DNA of 64,000 nt, taken from contig JAEHOE010000001.1 in assembly GCA_016858145.1 (NCBI GenBank), forward strand, positions 744,001 through 808,000. Reading direction: 5' to 3'. Position numbers and translations under genes: made by a program. Under the pieces are notes generated by a model that searched no databases, was not told the origin of the DNA, and saw only the letters and a list, made by a program, of their open reading frames with translations. This DNA comes from Edaphochlamys debaryana. Lineage: Eukaryota > Chlorophyta > Chlorophyceae > Chlamydomonadales. This document shows, piece after piece, positions 1 through 11,485 of the stretch; the first letter of the stretch is position 1; every line of letters begins with the position of its first letter.

Positions 1-1167
1 GTCTCTTGCCAAAAGTGCACTTTTGAGTGTGCGCGCGACGCTTGCTGGTTCGCTCGCGTCGCGCTCGCGAGGCTTCGCACGGCGCTGCGTCGCCCTCGCG
101 TCGCGCCCTATCCATCGCGCTCAGTCCGGCGGCCTCTGGTGCCCTCCTGAATTTCCTGGTATCGCCGGCCGACCCGGGGTCGTTTGGGGTGGCGGTATTG
201 CTAGTCATTGAGCCGCTTAACAACCAGCGCCAACAACCCCGCACGAACAAGGCTGCTCACCGCCACAAGGGCCTCTCGTGGCCACCTTTCTACTCTGGCT
301 GCGTGATCAGTGACCCGGTCATGAGCAATCCTGGCGAACTATGTGACAACGTAACTGCGAAGCTGCCCAGGCTCAACAGGCCAAATCCACATTCGACAAA
401 GTACCACGGTCTGGTGGGGCTTACCCTGAGTGCTAAGCCCGCCAAGCAATGTAGAAGACAAGAGCGGGGTGACCATTACGACAAAGGCCTGAGCCTATCA
501 ACTACCCCCGGACCTTCCGTTTGCCGGCACGGTAACCTACAAATTAATCTATATGAAGTCTCATTCTGCGAGGAAAAGGCTTGGCCAAGTAGGACAGCTG
601 CAGGGACGTAAGAGCCGTGGCCGCGGCGCAGAAGAGAAGCGCCGGGCACACCTAAGTAGTGGGAGCCTGCCACACGAGCTCCAGTAACAATCTAATGGGC
701 CACCCGTGGCCCGCCACGTTGCCGTGTTACGGAACAGCCCAAGTTGGCAGAAATACAAGACGCTGAACCAACCCCCGACCGTCCACGCCATGGTGCCTGT
801 GAACACATGACCCCTGGCGGTCCACGTCCGAAGCTCACACACTCTTGGTTCTCAGCTATGCAGATGCACACACACCCCCGGCGCAAGATAAGCCAACAAC
901 ACGGCTTCTGCCTCGCGGCGGTGTCTTGCACGCAACAACTACTGGCCCTGTGACTACTGCCTGAGAAGGCGTGCTGCTGGCGGCGGCGAGGGAGCCGCCC
1001 CGTCAAGATCGAGAGGCCCCAGCCTATCACAAACAACGCCCCTATTGCAGTTCAGACCATGAATGGTGCGGAAGGGCGGGATGCCAGCGTGGAGAAGGCG
1101 GGATGCAAGAGTAGCTACGCGTCTAGACGGTCTACCGATATCTCTCCTGTACGTCAACCCAGCAACA
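1..1167. other. no gene supported
   Basis: No frame here shows a convincing protein or a splice-consistent exon chain. A 194-codon open frame on the plus strand from about 27 begins at GTG rather than ATG and has no recognisable domain. The stretch may be the 3' flank of the minus-strand coiled-coil gene that ends at 1168. Confidence 0.5.
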
Positions 1168-1803
1168 CTACCAGATGTCGTTCCCCATGAGCCCGGGCAG
1201 CCTGGGGAACTTCCGCTGCAGCGCCGGGCCCTTGGCGGAGGCCTGGTGCCGCCCGCCCCCTGCACCTCCGCCCCCGCCGCCCGCGTTCATACTGACGGCC
1301 GCCAGGGGCGCACGCACGTCGCCAGCGTCCCGAGGCGGGCCGCTTACCGCCGCACCCGTCCCGGCGGCGTTCGAGTCAGGGCCCGCGCCTGTGCCCGTGA
1401 CCGCGGCCGCACTGGCCACGGCTGTGTGCACGGGCGCGCCGGTCGCCTCCAGCAGGCGGCCGAGCAGGGCGTTCTGGGCCTCCAGCTCCCGCTGCCGCTG
1501 GCGCAGCAGGTGGTTCTGCTCCTGCGGGCGGGTGGGAGCTGCACGTTGAGGGGTGCTGGCTGCGGCCACTGGCCATGCGCTGGGCCTGGCTGACCCCCCT
1601 TGAGCTGCATGAAGAACCCTCAGGCTCAGAATGGCGCCCCGCTTGTTGCCCACCGCCCGCGCACGCACCTGCAGCTCCCCCACGTGCTTCCAGGCCGTCT
1701 CTCGCTCCCAGCGTATCCGCTGCAGGTCGCTGGCCAGAGAGTGTAGGGCGGCCTCCATGCAGCCACTGCGCTCCTCGAGCTCGGACAGGCGGCCGCCGTG
1801 GTC
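1168..1803 (-). CDS. coiled-coil protein of unknown function, 3' exons only
   Basis: Two exons are supported, 1803-1669 and 1521-1168, joined by an in-phase intron with donor CAG|GTGCGT and acceptor CCCGCAG|G. Joining them fuses a heptad-like stretch ending HVGELQ directly to EQNHLLRQRQ, which gives a continuous leucine/glutamate-rich coiled coil of about 60 residues followed by a Gly/Ala-rich tail and TAG. The reading frame is also open through the intron, so retention cannot be excluded. The first exon starts at an acceptor (TGTCCAG|G), so at least one 5' exon is missing from this call. An in-frame ATG at 1758 could be used if the gene is short. I do not recognise the family. It lies divergent to NUP62. 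Confidence 0.5.
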   Translation of the reverse strand, partial: DHGGRLSELEERSGCMEAALHSLASDLQRIRWERETAWKHVGELQVRARAVGNKRGAILSLRVLHAAQGGSARPSAWPVAAASTPQRAAPTRPQEQNHLLRQRQRELEAQNALLGRLLEATGAPVHTAVASAAAVTGTGAGPDSNAAGTGAAVSGPPRDAGDVRAPLAAVSMNAGGGGGGAGGGRHQASAKGPALQRKFPRLPGLMGNDIW

Positions 1804-2240
1804 CTGGACAGCCGTAGGCAGCCGAGAGCACGGGCGTAACAGTTTCTCACAGGAAGGCTCAAAGGAACCTGAGTTGCCGGGGGTTCGCTACGGGCTGGGT
1901 ACCCTCTTGTCAGCTCTTGTGGCCACTACCGTCAGGTGCAAACCCCTTTTGCCCCCACACGGTACCTTGTGCTGCTTCCGTCCTGCCTGTGCCCGGCCAG
2001 CTGGCTGGTAGCGCGGGCTCGTGTCAAGGCTCACGCTGCCTGTCGAGCCAGGGCCTGCTCCACAAGCAGAGCCCTGCACGCGGTATTCAGGAAGTCAATG
2101 CTAGCCGGCAGAGAGGTGACGAGGGCGGTTAGGATGCCCTGACCCGTCAATGCTCTTGCACGGCCCTCTGGACACGGCGCACTGCATGCTGTCGCTTATA
2201 AGACCTACCGAGTAGCCGTGCCGTCTTGGTGGTGGAGGCG

Positions 2241-2271
<31 letters not shown>

Positions 2272-2659
2272 TGTGGGCGCACAGCCGCAGGAGGCCGAGG
2301 AGCGGGTGGGGTACATACCCCGAGCACAGGTGCTGACAGCCCGGCCGGAATAAGCCCAACGGAATGCCTTGCTTGTCACAGGAGTCGAGCAGTCAAGTTT
2401 AGCGACGAGGAGAGCAGGCTAGCGCCTGCGAGAAGTTCAATTGTGCAGACACGCGTTGTGGAAGGCCCTACTGGCACGATTCGAGATAAGTATGTTCTTA
2501 TGCGGGGCGCTTAAGGTCGGAGCGGGCGCACTGCAGAGCCGAGAGAACATTGCGCCAGCCCGCCAAATCCCGCCAAGGCGGAGCTGGGGCACCCGGCGAC
2601 TGCGGCAATACTGCCTGCACATGGAAACATATCAAAACACGTAGCGAGACCCTGATCAG
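1804..2659. other. intergenic, between divergent genes
   Basis: Should contain the missing 5' exon(s) of the minus-strand coiled-coil gene and the NUP62 promoter. The only clear structure is an imperfect GGTGGC repeat at about 2227-2274, which reads as a poly-proline run on the minus strand. No other exon could be supported. Confidence 0.4.
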
Positions 2660-5600
2660 ATGGCCGCCTTCGGTACGCTTGTCCGCTTTCTGCATTTGCA
2701 CAGAGGGTGCGCTCTATGCCCATTCATGCCCCGTAGCCAGTGCTTAGACTATCTTGTCTGCATCCGCAGGCTCTGGCTTCTCGTTTGGGGCGGCCGGGAG
2801 CGCGCCAGCCTTCGGAGGTGACTGGCCGGGGCGTATGGGCTCCCGGGCGGCAGCTAGCAACAAGGGACGCTAACTAAGCAGCTGTCGCGAAAGCATCAGT
2901 CTGGCGGGGCTGCAGCAGCCGTGGTCTCGCGCTCGGTGCAATCTGGGGCCCTGTTCCTGGCCCGGCGCCCGGCTGTACCTCTCTATCGCAGTCCTTATGC
3001 CTTGTAGATAGGAACGGTGCAGCTGCAGCGTTGAGTTTCGTTCCTGGTCGACGCACTTGGGCCCACTGAAGGGTCCACCCCTTGGCTCCGCTCCCCTTGC
3101 CCTCGGTGCTCTCGGCCACAGCGGCGAGCACACCAGCCTTCGGCGCACCAGGTGCGCTGCGCCATGGAACGTGTAGCAGCTGCATGGGTCATGGCTTGGG
3201 ACACAGCAGGAACCCGGGGAACTCCAGGGACGGGGGCGTGCACGCAGCGGGCTGGGAGGCAAGCCAAGGCCTCCAGTCGGTTCCGGCCAGGACAAGCCGC
3301 CAACCTGGCACATCCCCTTGCAAGTATCTTAAGCTGCCGCTGGTGCTCTCGGTGTGCCCACCGCTCCCACAGCTGCCGCCGCTGCCCCGGCCTTTGGCTT
3401 CGGCGGCGCCGCCGCCGCGCCGGCGTCCACCCCTGCCTTCGGCGCCCCCGCCGCCGCACCTGCCTTCGGGGCACCGGCTGCCGCCGCCCCGGCCTTTGGG
3501 GCCCCCGCCGCCCCGGCGGCAGCCTTTGGCGCGCCGGCGCCGGCGCCCGCTGCCAGCTCAGCACCGGCCTTCGGTGCGAGCCTCAGCTTCGGACAGCAGC
3601 CCGCGGCCGCCAGCGCGGCAGCCTCTGGGGCGTCCCTGTTCGGCGCTGCGGCCGCGCCTGCAGCCGGCGGCTTCGCGTTTGGAGGGGCCTCCGCGGCCGC
3701 CCCTTCGGGTGGGGCTGGGGCGGGGCGGGGCGCGGCAACTGGGGCAGGGCAGGGTAGGGCTGGACGGGAGCCGTGACTGAGAGGGTGGGGGGCGTTGGCA
3801 TTAGGGCGGGGCTTCACTCTCGCGGATAGGACTTACGACTGTCTGACGTGCCTAGCTCAGGGTAAATCGGCAACTGGGCGAACCGATTGTTATATCACGC
3901 TGTTTGTGCCTGCTTCTTGCGCACAGGGGGTGGCCTCTTCGGCGCTGCAGCAAGTGCGCCAGCGGCAGGCGCCGCCGCCAGCGCTCCCGGGTTCAGCTTC
4001 GGCGGGGCCCCGGCCGCTGCCCCGGCGGCCGCCAGCGCACCAGCGGCAGGCGGCGGCCTGTTCGGCGCCGTAGCCACCCCCGCCGCCCCCGCTGCGGCAC
4101 CTGCTCCCGCCGCCGCCGGCGGCCTCTTCGGTGCCCCAGCGGCCTCGGCCCCGGCGGCCGGCGGCGGCCTGTTCGGTAGCACGGCCCCGGCCACCACGTC
4201 AGCGCCAGCGGCGGGCGGCTTCGCCTTTGGGGCCGCGGCTTCTTCTGCGCCTGCCGCGAGCGCACCCGCCCCCGCCGCGGCTGCGTCGGCGCCAGGTGCC
4301 GGCGGCTTCAGCTTCGGCGGGGCATCGGCGGCCAGCACCGGCGCGTCGCTCTTCGGCGCTGCGCCGGCCGCCGCCGCCAGCTCGACTCCTGCGTTCGGCA
4401 CTGCGGCGTCAGCGCCTGCAGCCGGTGGGGCCGCGTCCGCGCCCGGGTTCAGCTTCGGGGGGGCTGCGCCGGCGGCCGGGTCAGGCGCTGCGTCAGGTGG
4501 GCTTGTGGGGGTGGCGTGTCGGCCTCTGGGGGCGTAGCAAGAGCTGCCTTGCGGGCGGATGGCTCCATGTTTCCTTGGCCCTGGCTGCCCCGTGGCAAGT
4601 TGAGCCGCTGCCCCCCGATCACGCCCTCCGCACCGCAGCCCCCGCTGCCGCCGCGCCCAGCCTCTTCGGAGCAGCCGCTCCTGCCGCCAGCAGCGCCGCC
4701 GCCGGGGCAGCAGGTGAGGCACGGGAACCCTGACGGGGTCCCATTGCAGTGCGTCCAGCCAACCGTCGCCTGTGTGGTCCCTAAGCCGCTGCATCGTGCA
4801 TCCTCCAGTCCTGTGCGATCCGTCGGCCCGGCTGTATCTGCAGGTACGGCCCCCGCCGCGGCCTCGGCGCCCTCCCTGTCCTTCGGAGCTGCGGGGACTC
4901 TGCCGGCCGCCGGCTCGGCTCCGGCGGCCGGCGGGGCGGCGTCCGCCCCCGCCACAGGCACCGGCTTCGCCTTCCCTTCCGCAGGTGAGGTGCCCTTGCG
5001 CTATACCGCACGCTCTGTTCGCTCCCTTCCTCTTGCTGTCGGGTATGTCCAGCGCTGCTCCCACGTTCTGAACGCGAGTCTTTCCCTGGCATACCTGTCC
5101 GCAGCTGGGGCAGCTCCGGCCGCCGGAACGGCCCCCGCCGCTGCCTCCGCTGCTGCCTCGGCCCCTGCCGCGGGGGCGGGCGCCATCGTCCCGGCTGCTG
5201 TCCCCGCCGCCCCCACCCAGCCCCAGGCGAGTGCATGCCTCTGTCTGGAGCACGGCATCTGCAGTTGTCCTCACACAATGCAGGAGGGGTACTACACCGC
5301 CCACCCCCTTGCGAGTGTCGCCCCGAGGCGGCCATGCACTTCGCACCCGGCGCGACCGCTCGCTCGCCTCCAACACACGGAGGACCCATCACCGCTTCCC
5401 CCCACTCGCGCTCCTCCTCCCTGGCCCCCCGCCCCGCCCCCAGGCCCCCGTGTCGCTCAAGGGCAAGAACATTGAGGAGATCATCAACGAGTGGAACAGC
5501 GAGCTGGAGGAGCAGGTGGCGGCCTTCAACAAGCACGCGGGTGGGAATGGAAGCGGCCGGGAGTTGGGGGCGGTCGCGGTCGTGGTCGCATGTGGGACGC

Positions 5601-7884
5601 GGGCGAGGGGCGCCTGGGCTGCGATCGGTCCGCCGAGTAGCGGGGAAATGGGGTGTTGGCTTCTTGGTTGCCAAGGGTACGGGTGGTCACGCCGTCGCCG
5701 TCGTCCGGTCACAGCCCTTAACTCGATTGCCCCGACCCCGGCCCCGCAGCTGCGCTGGCGGCCTGGGACCGCACCATCCTGCACAACCGCTCCTGCCTGC
5801 TGGGGGTGGAGGAGGAGCTGGGCGTGGTGGGTGGGGGGATGGGGACGTGGAGGTAGAGCGGAGGGGAGCGCCGGATGATGCCGTGGGCAGTAGTGGGGGA
5901 CAGAGCGGGTGGGGTGGGGAGTGGGGGGCGGGTGGCAGCAGCGCCCCATGACCACGCCGTGTCTGACATGATCGGGGGGACGACAAGGGGTGATGTCCGC
6001 TCCCGCGCTCACTCCACAGCCCGGCACGGCCGTGTGCTCCGCCTCCACCAATCCCCGCGCCCCACCCCCACCAACCTCCCCGCCTGCAGGTGGCTGCGGG
6101 GCAGGAGGCTCTGGACCGCAAGCTGGCCATGCTGGAGACGCACCACAAGGCGAGCGCAGGAGGGAGGGGTCGCGTGGGAGGGAGCGATGCGCCTCGGCTG
6201 TAGTACCCGAGGGTCATGTGGGAGGCATCCTGGCCGTCCTCGCCGTCCACTGTGCTAATATGCACTGACGCCTTTCCTCGCCTCCCTCCGCTCCCCCACC
6301 CCTCCATCCCCCGCCTCCCCCCACCCCCACCCCCGCAGGAGGTGCACGACGCGCTGAGCTCCATCGAGTCGGAGGCGGAGCGCATGTGCCTGGGCGAGCG
6401 GGCGCTGCTGGACGGAGACGCGGTGGAGCGGGACAGGCTCTACGGGCGCGCCGAGGTGGGAGTTGGGGGGGGCGGGAGGGGCGGGCTGGGGGAGCGGGGT
6501 GGGCTGCGAGAGTAGGAGGGCGGCGGGAGTACTATACATGCCCTGGCATGCATGCGGGAGACACGTGTTCGGCAGTTCCATCAGCGGGGGGTCGCAAAGG
6601 GTACGCTCGGGCAGTTTGGGGCGTGGTCCCACAGCGGGGCGTCAACAGACCTTCGCCAGAAAGCTCCGTCCGCGACTAGCGACCACAGCCCTCCCTGATG
6701 GAAGGCCCGGCTGGCCACGCTGCTCAGCGAGACCAGGCTGGAGGCCACAGAGTGCGAGCTCAGGTCCGAGCCAGAAGTCGCCGAGCCACAAGTAGATGCG
6801 CGCTTGGGCGCAAGCGGAGCCATCCCAGGGCCGACGCGGATGCGTGGAAGGCAAGCTAGCACGCGCTCTAGAGCGTCCTCGGGCGGATATCGTGTGGAGA
6901 GTGACTGCCGTGTTGCGCTTGTGTCCATTTGGCGGGACCTTGGTGCCACTGTTTGTATAAGGTCGCGTACGTGTCGAGCCCGCCGGGTGTGTGGTGGCTT
7001 TATGCTCGGGGATGGCCACGGGGTGCGTTGGCTAACCTGCGGGCGTACGCAGGAGGGGTCATGAGGGCAGGTGAGACAGGATTACACTTCTCGTCCCACG
7101 GCGCGAAGCTGTGGGCCCGCACAGCCCCGGGGGTGGGCCCCAGGCCAGGCTGGCGGTCGCCACCGCACCTTGGTGCAGACCGCTCGTGGAGCTCCAGGGT
7201 TGAGGAACGTGCTTAGGACTGCCACGCGAGCCAGGCCAAGTAGGCTGCGGTGCCAATGACAAGCTCGATGCCGAAGCGCTTGACGCCACTGGCTGCTTCT
7301 GCTCTACTTTTGCGCTTGTTGTTACGTCCGCCCGCCCCGCACCCTCCTCAACGAATTCCAACCACCCACCCACGCGCTTTCCTTGCTTCCCGACCCCCTC
7401 CCCAGGCGCTCTCCACGGCGCTGGTGCGGCTGGGTGAGGAGCTGTCGGGGGTGGTGGCGGACGTGAACGACCTCAGCGGCGCGGCCCTGGGCGACCCCGC
7501 CACGCCCCTGGGCGCAGTGGTGCGCATCCTCAACAACCAGCTGCTGGTGGGGAGGGCGGGGGGGGAGGGGAGGGCAGGGGGGAGGGGGCAGGCGCGGGCG
7601 TTGCGGACAGGAGTCAGGGGCCTGCACCTTGCCAGCCCCGGTCCCGTTTGGAACAGGGTGATCTATAATCGTGACCGCCCCCAGTTGCTCAAAGTCAAAC
7701 ATCTGTCCCTGGGTTTGTTACCGTGACCCTGGGTTCGCCCTGCCCCGCCTCTGCCCGGCCCCCGCAGGCCCTCAGCCAGGTGGAGGGCCGGGTGAGCTCG
7801 CTGGAGGGGGAGATGTCCGCCATGGGCGGCCGCGGGGGCGCAGGCGCCGCCGCCAACGGGCTCCGCAGCAACGGCTTCGCGTGA
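2660..7884 (+). CDS. NUP62: nucleoporin NUP62/Nsp1
   Basis: Central-channel FG nucleoporin of the NUP62-NUP58-NUP54 subcomplex. Fourteen exons: 2660-2672, 2770-2817, 3122-3151, 3373-3708, 3927-4496, 4639-4713, 4844-4984, 5105-5226, 5444-5540, 5750-5823, 6090-6149, 6339-6455, 7406-7546, 7768-7884, about 646 aa. The tiny first exon encodes MAAF and splices in phase into GSGFSFG. Residues 1 to about 440 are Ala/Pro-rich with FG, GLFG, SLFG and PAFG repeats. From about 446 the Nsp1_C coiled coil begins (NIEEIINEWNSELEEQ, then AAWDRTILHN), which matches the NUP62 C-terminal family in order. Introns following exons 8 and 11 use GC donors (CAG|GCGAGT, AAG|GCGAGC). The exon 10 donor could lie 3 or 6 nt further on. 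The intron 6456-7405 holds a 621-bp duplicated segment in antisense orientation to a second gene family. Confidence 0.93.
6710..7330 (-). repeat. 621-bp duplicated segment inside a NUP62 intron
   Basis: Nearly identical to 15725-16345 with no net length change. Read on the minus strand it carries the last 38 codons of a small membrane-protein ORF, the spacer upstream of gene C, and about the first 70 codons of gene C with its ATG. It then breaks into unrelated sequence. Similarity stops sharply at both ends, and I saw no obvious terminal inverted repeats or target-site duplication. Confidence 0.88.
7213..7330 (-). pseudogene. 5'-truncated copy of small membrane-protein ORF
   Basis: Copy of the 3' part of the ORF at 16228-16380. 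The frame is intact through the hydrophobic C-terminus (ELVIGTAAYLAWLAWQS), with one Arg-to-Ser change and stop TAA instead of TGA. The start codon region lies outside the duplicated segment, so it is probably not expressed as the same protein. Confidence 0.6.
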
Positions 7885-8760
7885 GCGGGGGGCTTCGCGG
7901 GGGGGGGGGGCTGGTGCGGGCCTGCGGGCCTCTAGCGGAGGAGGCATGTGCTGCCGCAGGGGGAGGCTGAGGCAAGCCGAGCGGGTGGGAATCGGGTTGG
8001 GGTTCGGGGGCTACTGCGGGACAGCTAGAGAGGCGAGTTTCAGGGGGGTCCGCGGATGTGGTTGAGGCGAGGAGGCGCGTTTGGAGACTGCAGTAAGGCG
8101 GACGTTCACGCCAGACGTGTGTGGGACAGGGGTTATGGACGGGCAGGCAGGTTGCGGACGGAACCACCGATTCAGGGCACGGGTCGAGACGTGCCGCGTA
8201 GGGGATCGGACGAAGGGGATCGGACTTGGCCTGGCCAGGCCTCAGGCGCCTGGGTGGGCTATGGTCGGCTGGTGCGGCAGCGCTGAGGGCGAGCAAGGCA
8301 CCGTTGGTGGGGCCAGGGCTTTAGCAGGGCTGGACCCTCGGTAAGGCACGCAAGACATAGAAATGCAAAGCGAACCGTGTTACATGCCAGTCCTGGCCCA
8401 GTGTCTCCGCGCCCCAGTGCCTTCGTTTGCTTGTGTGCCCTGATCGGCATTGCGCTAGCAAGGGAAAGCCCGACCTTACTGCCATAGGCACAGCAAGAGA
8501 AATGTCTCACACCCGAGTGCAGGTCTGTGCAGTTAAGTTGTGACTTGTACAGATGCACGTGCACCGTTGCACCCCTACACATAATCAATTGCTGCCAACA
8601 CCCCTGCGTTGCCCTGACCTAGAGAGGCCAATGCCAATGCCTGCCTATGAATCTCTGCAGTCCTGCACTATGTTCAGTCAATAACTTGTGAACAAAACGG
8701 CCACCAACGTATATATTAATTTGCATGGAATGCCCTGCAGTCTCGATCTAGGCGCGCTAC
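7885..8760. other. intergenic, convergent 3' ends
   Basis: Lies between the stop of NUP62 (+) and the stop of gene A (-) and presumably holds both 3' UTRs. I see no exon or RNA gene in it. Confidence 0.5.
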
Positions 8761-10024
8761 TTACTGCTCCACCCCAAACCCCACCACCCGCCGGCACGGC
8801 TCGGGCGGCTTGTGCGGCGGCGCCGTCTCCCGCTGCCGCCTGTAGGCCTCATAATAGTCCCGCACAGCGACCAGAATGGGGTTCTGCGCGGGATCCCGCC
8901 GCCCGACCGCCTCCACGCCCTCACCGGGGCACGGCAGGTCCAGGAACGGCTGTGCCGCCGCCACAGCGCCCGGGTCCGACCGGCGGCGGCAGGCCTGCTG
9001 GCTTGGGGACGGCACGGGGATGGGCGCCGACGGCAGGGCACTGCAGGACGAACGACGCGGCGGGGGGCTTGCAGACCAAGCCGCCAGGTCGTTACAGCGC
9101 TGCGTGTGCACGAGGCCGCAGGGGCGGACCACGCAGATGCGGAATCCCTTGCAGGAGGTGGTGGTGGCGGCCCGGGGCTTGGTGTGTTGGTGGAGGGGAA
9201 CGGCGGGCAAAGGAGGGGAGCAGACGCCGAGGGAGCCTTCGCTGCACACGTACGAACCGTTTCCGGAGGCATCGGAGGAGGAGGAGGAGAGCAGGGGGAA
9301 GGCGGATTGGAAGTCGCGCGGCGGAGGAGCGGGGATGAGGGAGTCCATCAGATCCCACTCCCACTCCTCCTCCCCGGGGTCCAGGGTGGAGCAGGTCTCC
9401 ATGCCGGTGAGGGTGCAGCGGCGTGCGGATGGAGGCGTGGAGTGTAAGGACGGGTAGCTGCAAGGCAGGGTGGGGGGAAGGACAGAGAAGCTGGGTCAGT
9501 ATACATTGGTACTGTGCAGGCAGGTGCAGGTGCAGGGCTGGGCTTTGCCCTGCTTTGCTACCCTTTGCCCATTTGCTCGACCGTTTGCAGATTTGCAGGC
9601 ATTTGCATATGCTGATTTCCCGCTAACCCACAGCTTGAGCCCCCACACACCTGCTGAAGGTTGAGGAGGAGATGGGTAGGGCCGACGGTCCGCAGCCCTG
9701 GTGTGTGCCCCCGCACGCAGGGGCTTGGCGGGCCTCGCGGACGGGGGCACAGGCCCAGACCAGAGTCCACGCGACCTCCGACGACGCGCTTGACGTGTTG
9801 TCCGCCTCACGAGAAGATTCCGACATAGCTATCGAGCCGTCCAAACTGCATGACCCGGAGCGTCCGTCGGAATGGCTGGGCTCCTGCATCGGCAGGGACC
9901 CGCCCGGGAGCCAAGTTGGAACGCCAAGGAGGGCGCGGTCCAGCTCCTCCTCGCTGTGGACCGCTGATCGCGATAGACAGTCTCGCTTGGGTTGCAGCCC
10001 GGCGTGGGCCTGTCTCGCGGGCAT
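8761..10024 (-). CDS. family A/B/C protein, copy A (unknown function)
   Basis: Two exons, 10024-9651 and 9457-8761, joined in phase (donor AGCAG|GTGTGTG, acceptor CTTGCAG|C), 356 aa from a true ATG. The N-terminal half is Ser-rich and low complexity with no recognised domain. The C-terminal half carries the block shared with copies B and C: PIPVP, then QPFLDL, an EG..A.GRRDP.QN motif, AV..YY and a basic tail ending RVVGF. In copies B and C the last residues are GFEL followed by stop. In A a one-base difference near the end changes them to GFGVEQ. The 3' 454 bp are almost identical to copy B, while exon 1 is unrelated to B. No transmembrane or signal segment is evident. I do not recognise the family. 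Confidence 0.62.
8782..9235 (-). repeat. 454-bp block shared with copy B
   Basis: Aligns without gaps to 11501-11954 with only a few substitutions. It encodes the conserved C-terminal half of copies A and B and implies very recent duplication or gene conversion. Confidence 0.9.
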
Positions 10025-11485
10025 GGTTGGCGCAGGTAAGCGGTGCAGGGCGTTGTATCGTCTGAATGAGTTGTAGTGATGAAAGTGTACTTGTGAAGTG
10101 TAAGTGGGGGTGGGCAGCTCGATTATAGGGCGAGGGTGCAGGAGGTTCGGAAATGCGTGAAGGTCACCCCCGGTCGTGACCCGTTGCCGCAGGTCCTTCG
10201 CCTCCCCGGCCCGGGGCCCAGGGCCCGACGGGCTAACAGTATAAACAAGTATAAGGATTGAAACTCAGCCCTTTGAACTGCTATCCGACTAAGCAGCCCG
10301 GTAACGAGCGCTGGTGTCAAGGGGTCAAGCCGTAACCGGCCCAATTACATGTCAGGGGCGCGCGTCGGGCCCGCGTCGAGCTTGCCCACTGCTGACGCAA
10401 GCTCGTGCTTGGTTTGCATCCGTATAGCAAGTCCAAGGAAGTCCTGCGGGGAGCGGTCACCGACCCGATGACCACGACACTGGTGGTCGCTGACACTCCC
10501 GCCCGCCCCCGCCCAGGCGACACGCCGACATTTTCCCCACGCCCCCAGCGCCCGAGCGACGGAGTTGCCCAGTGCCTCCCAAGCAGGCTTTCCTCAGACC
10601 CGGGTTCCTCACAGCTCCTCCCCTGCCTGTGTGGGCTCCCCCCTCGCCCCCAGGCCCCCTGGCCCCCCCGGCCCCCTCGCCCCCGCATTATCTCCATCCT
10701 CAACTCGCCGCCGCTCTTCCCACATCAGCTTGCCTCGCGAGCAGTCACGCCCATCCAGTCCCAGTCGAACCTTTTTAAACTCCCTGCCTGGGCCGACTTT
10801 GGGTGGCTGGATAGGGAGGGCCCCCCTCCCCCCCAGGCTGCTAGTGAACCATTCGTGTGACACCAGCGGCAGAGACTGAGAGTTACAGCGTGCCCAGACA
10901 CGTCTTCCGGCATTCTAGCCCTTCAGCTCGTCCACACGTCCCCCGGCAGACGACAGGAAAGGAAGCCCCGACGTCTTGTGCATCTGCAGGCGCTCAGCTC
11001 GGCCCCCACCCTCACCCCTCCAGTCCCCGAGGTTCCAGCGTACTTCTTCCAGAGCCGAGGCACCAGGTGACCTATCTGCACCAGCCCCAACCTGCTCTCC
11101 AACTATCAAGAGTGTCATGCGAAGATATGAGGTTACTGTGACCTATCCACGCGCCTGCCGCCATATCACGCCTGCAGCAGATACATGGGCACGTGAAGTA
11201 TGCATCGAATGTGGATGCCTGCACCCCAATCCGCGCCCAGGCTACTGCAAATGTACTCGATACATCGCGCTCCTGCCCTCGAGTGGGTTAAGCCATGCGG
11301 CAAAGAAGCCTACCGGTATCAGTAATGCACAGTTGCGGCTCGGCTAACCTTGTACAGCGCATGCTCTGCTCACATGATACAATGTGGCTTCTATGGCTTA
11401 TCGTCTTATACATTCGTGAAGCTTGCTCCACGCCCTCTCTGCATTTGCACTGTGACCGCTCAGCCCTCCTAGAATTTTATCTTCC
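10025..11485. other. intergenic with exon-like pieces
   Basis: Upstream of copy A and downstream of copy B. Two weak plus-strand candidates are present. The first is a proline-rich open frame from ATG 10467 to 10860. The second is a clean terminal-exon-like segment at 10990-11070, with acceptor CTGCAG|G and 26 codons ending YFFQSRGTR and stop. They could belong to one plus-strand gene, but I could not join them in a single unambiguous frame. Confidence 0.3.

Noticed and set aside
27..611. 194-codon plus-strand frame at the window start
   Set aside because: GTG start, no domain, no splice-consistent continuation, biased by GC content.
3895..5376. 493-codon minus-strand ORF opposite NUP62
   Set aside because: It mirrors the Ala/Gly/Pro-rich FG exons. 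The plus strand has phase-consistent exons and the Nsp1_C domain, so this is a GC-rich shadow frame.
6710..7330. Reading the duplicated segment as extra NUP62 coding sequence
   Set aside because: Plus-strand translation of the segment has no NUP62 similarity. Exons 6339-6455 and 7406-7546 join in phase into the expected coiled coil when it is spliced out.
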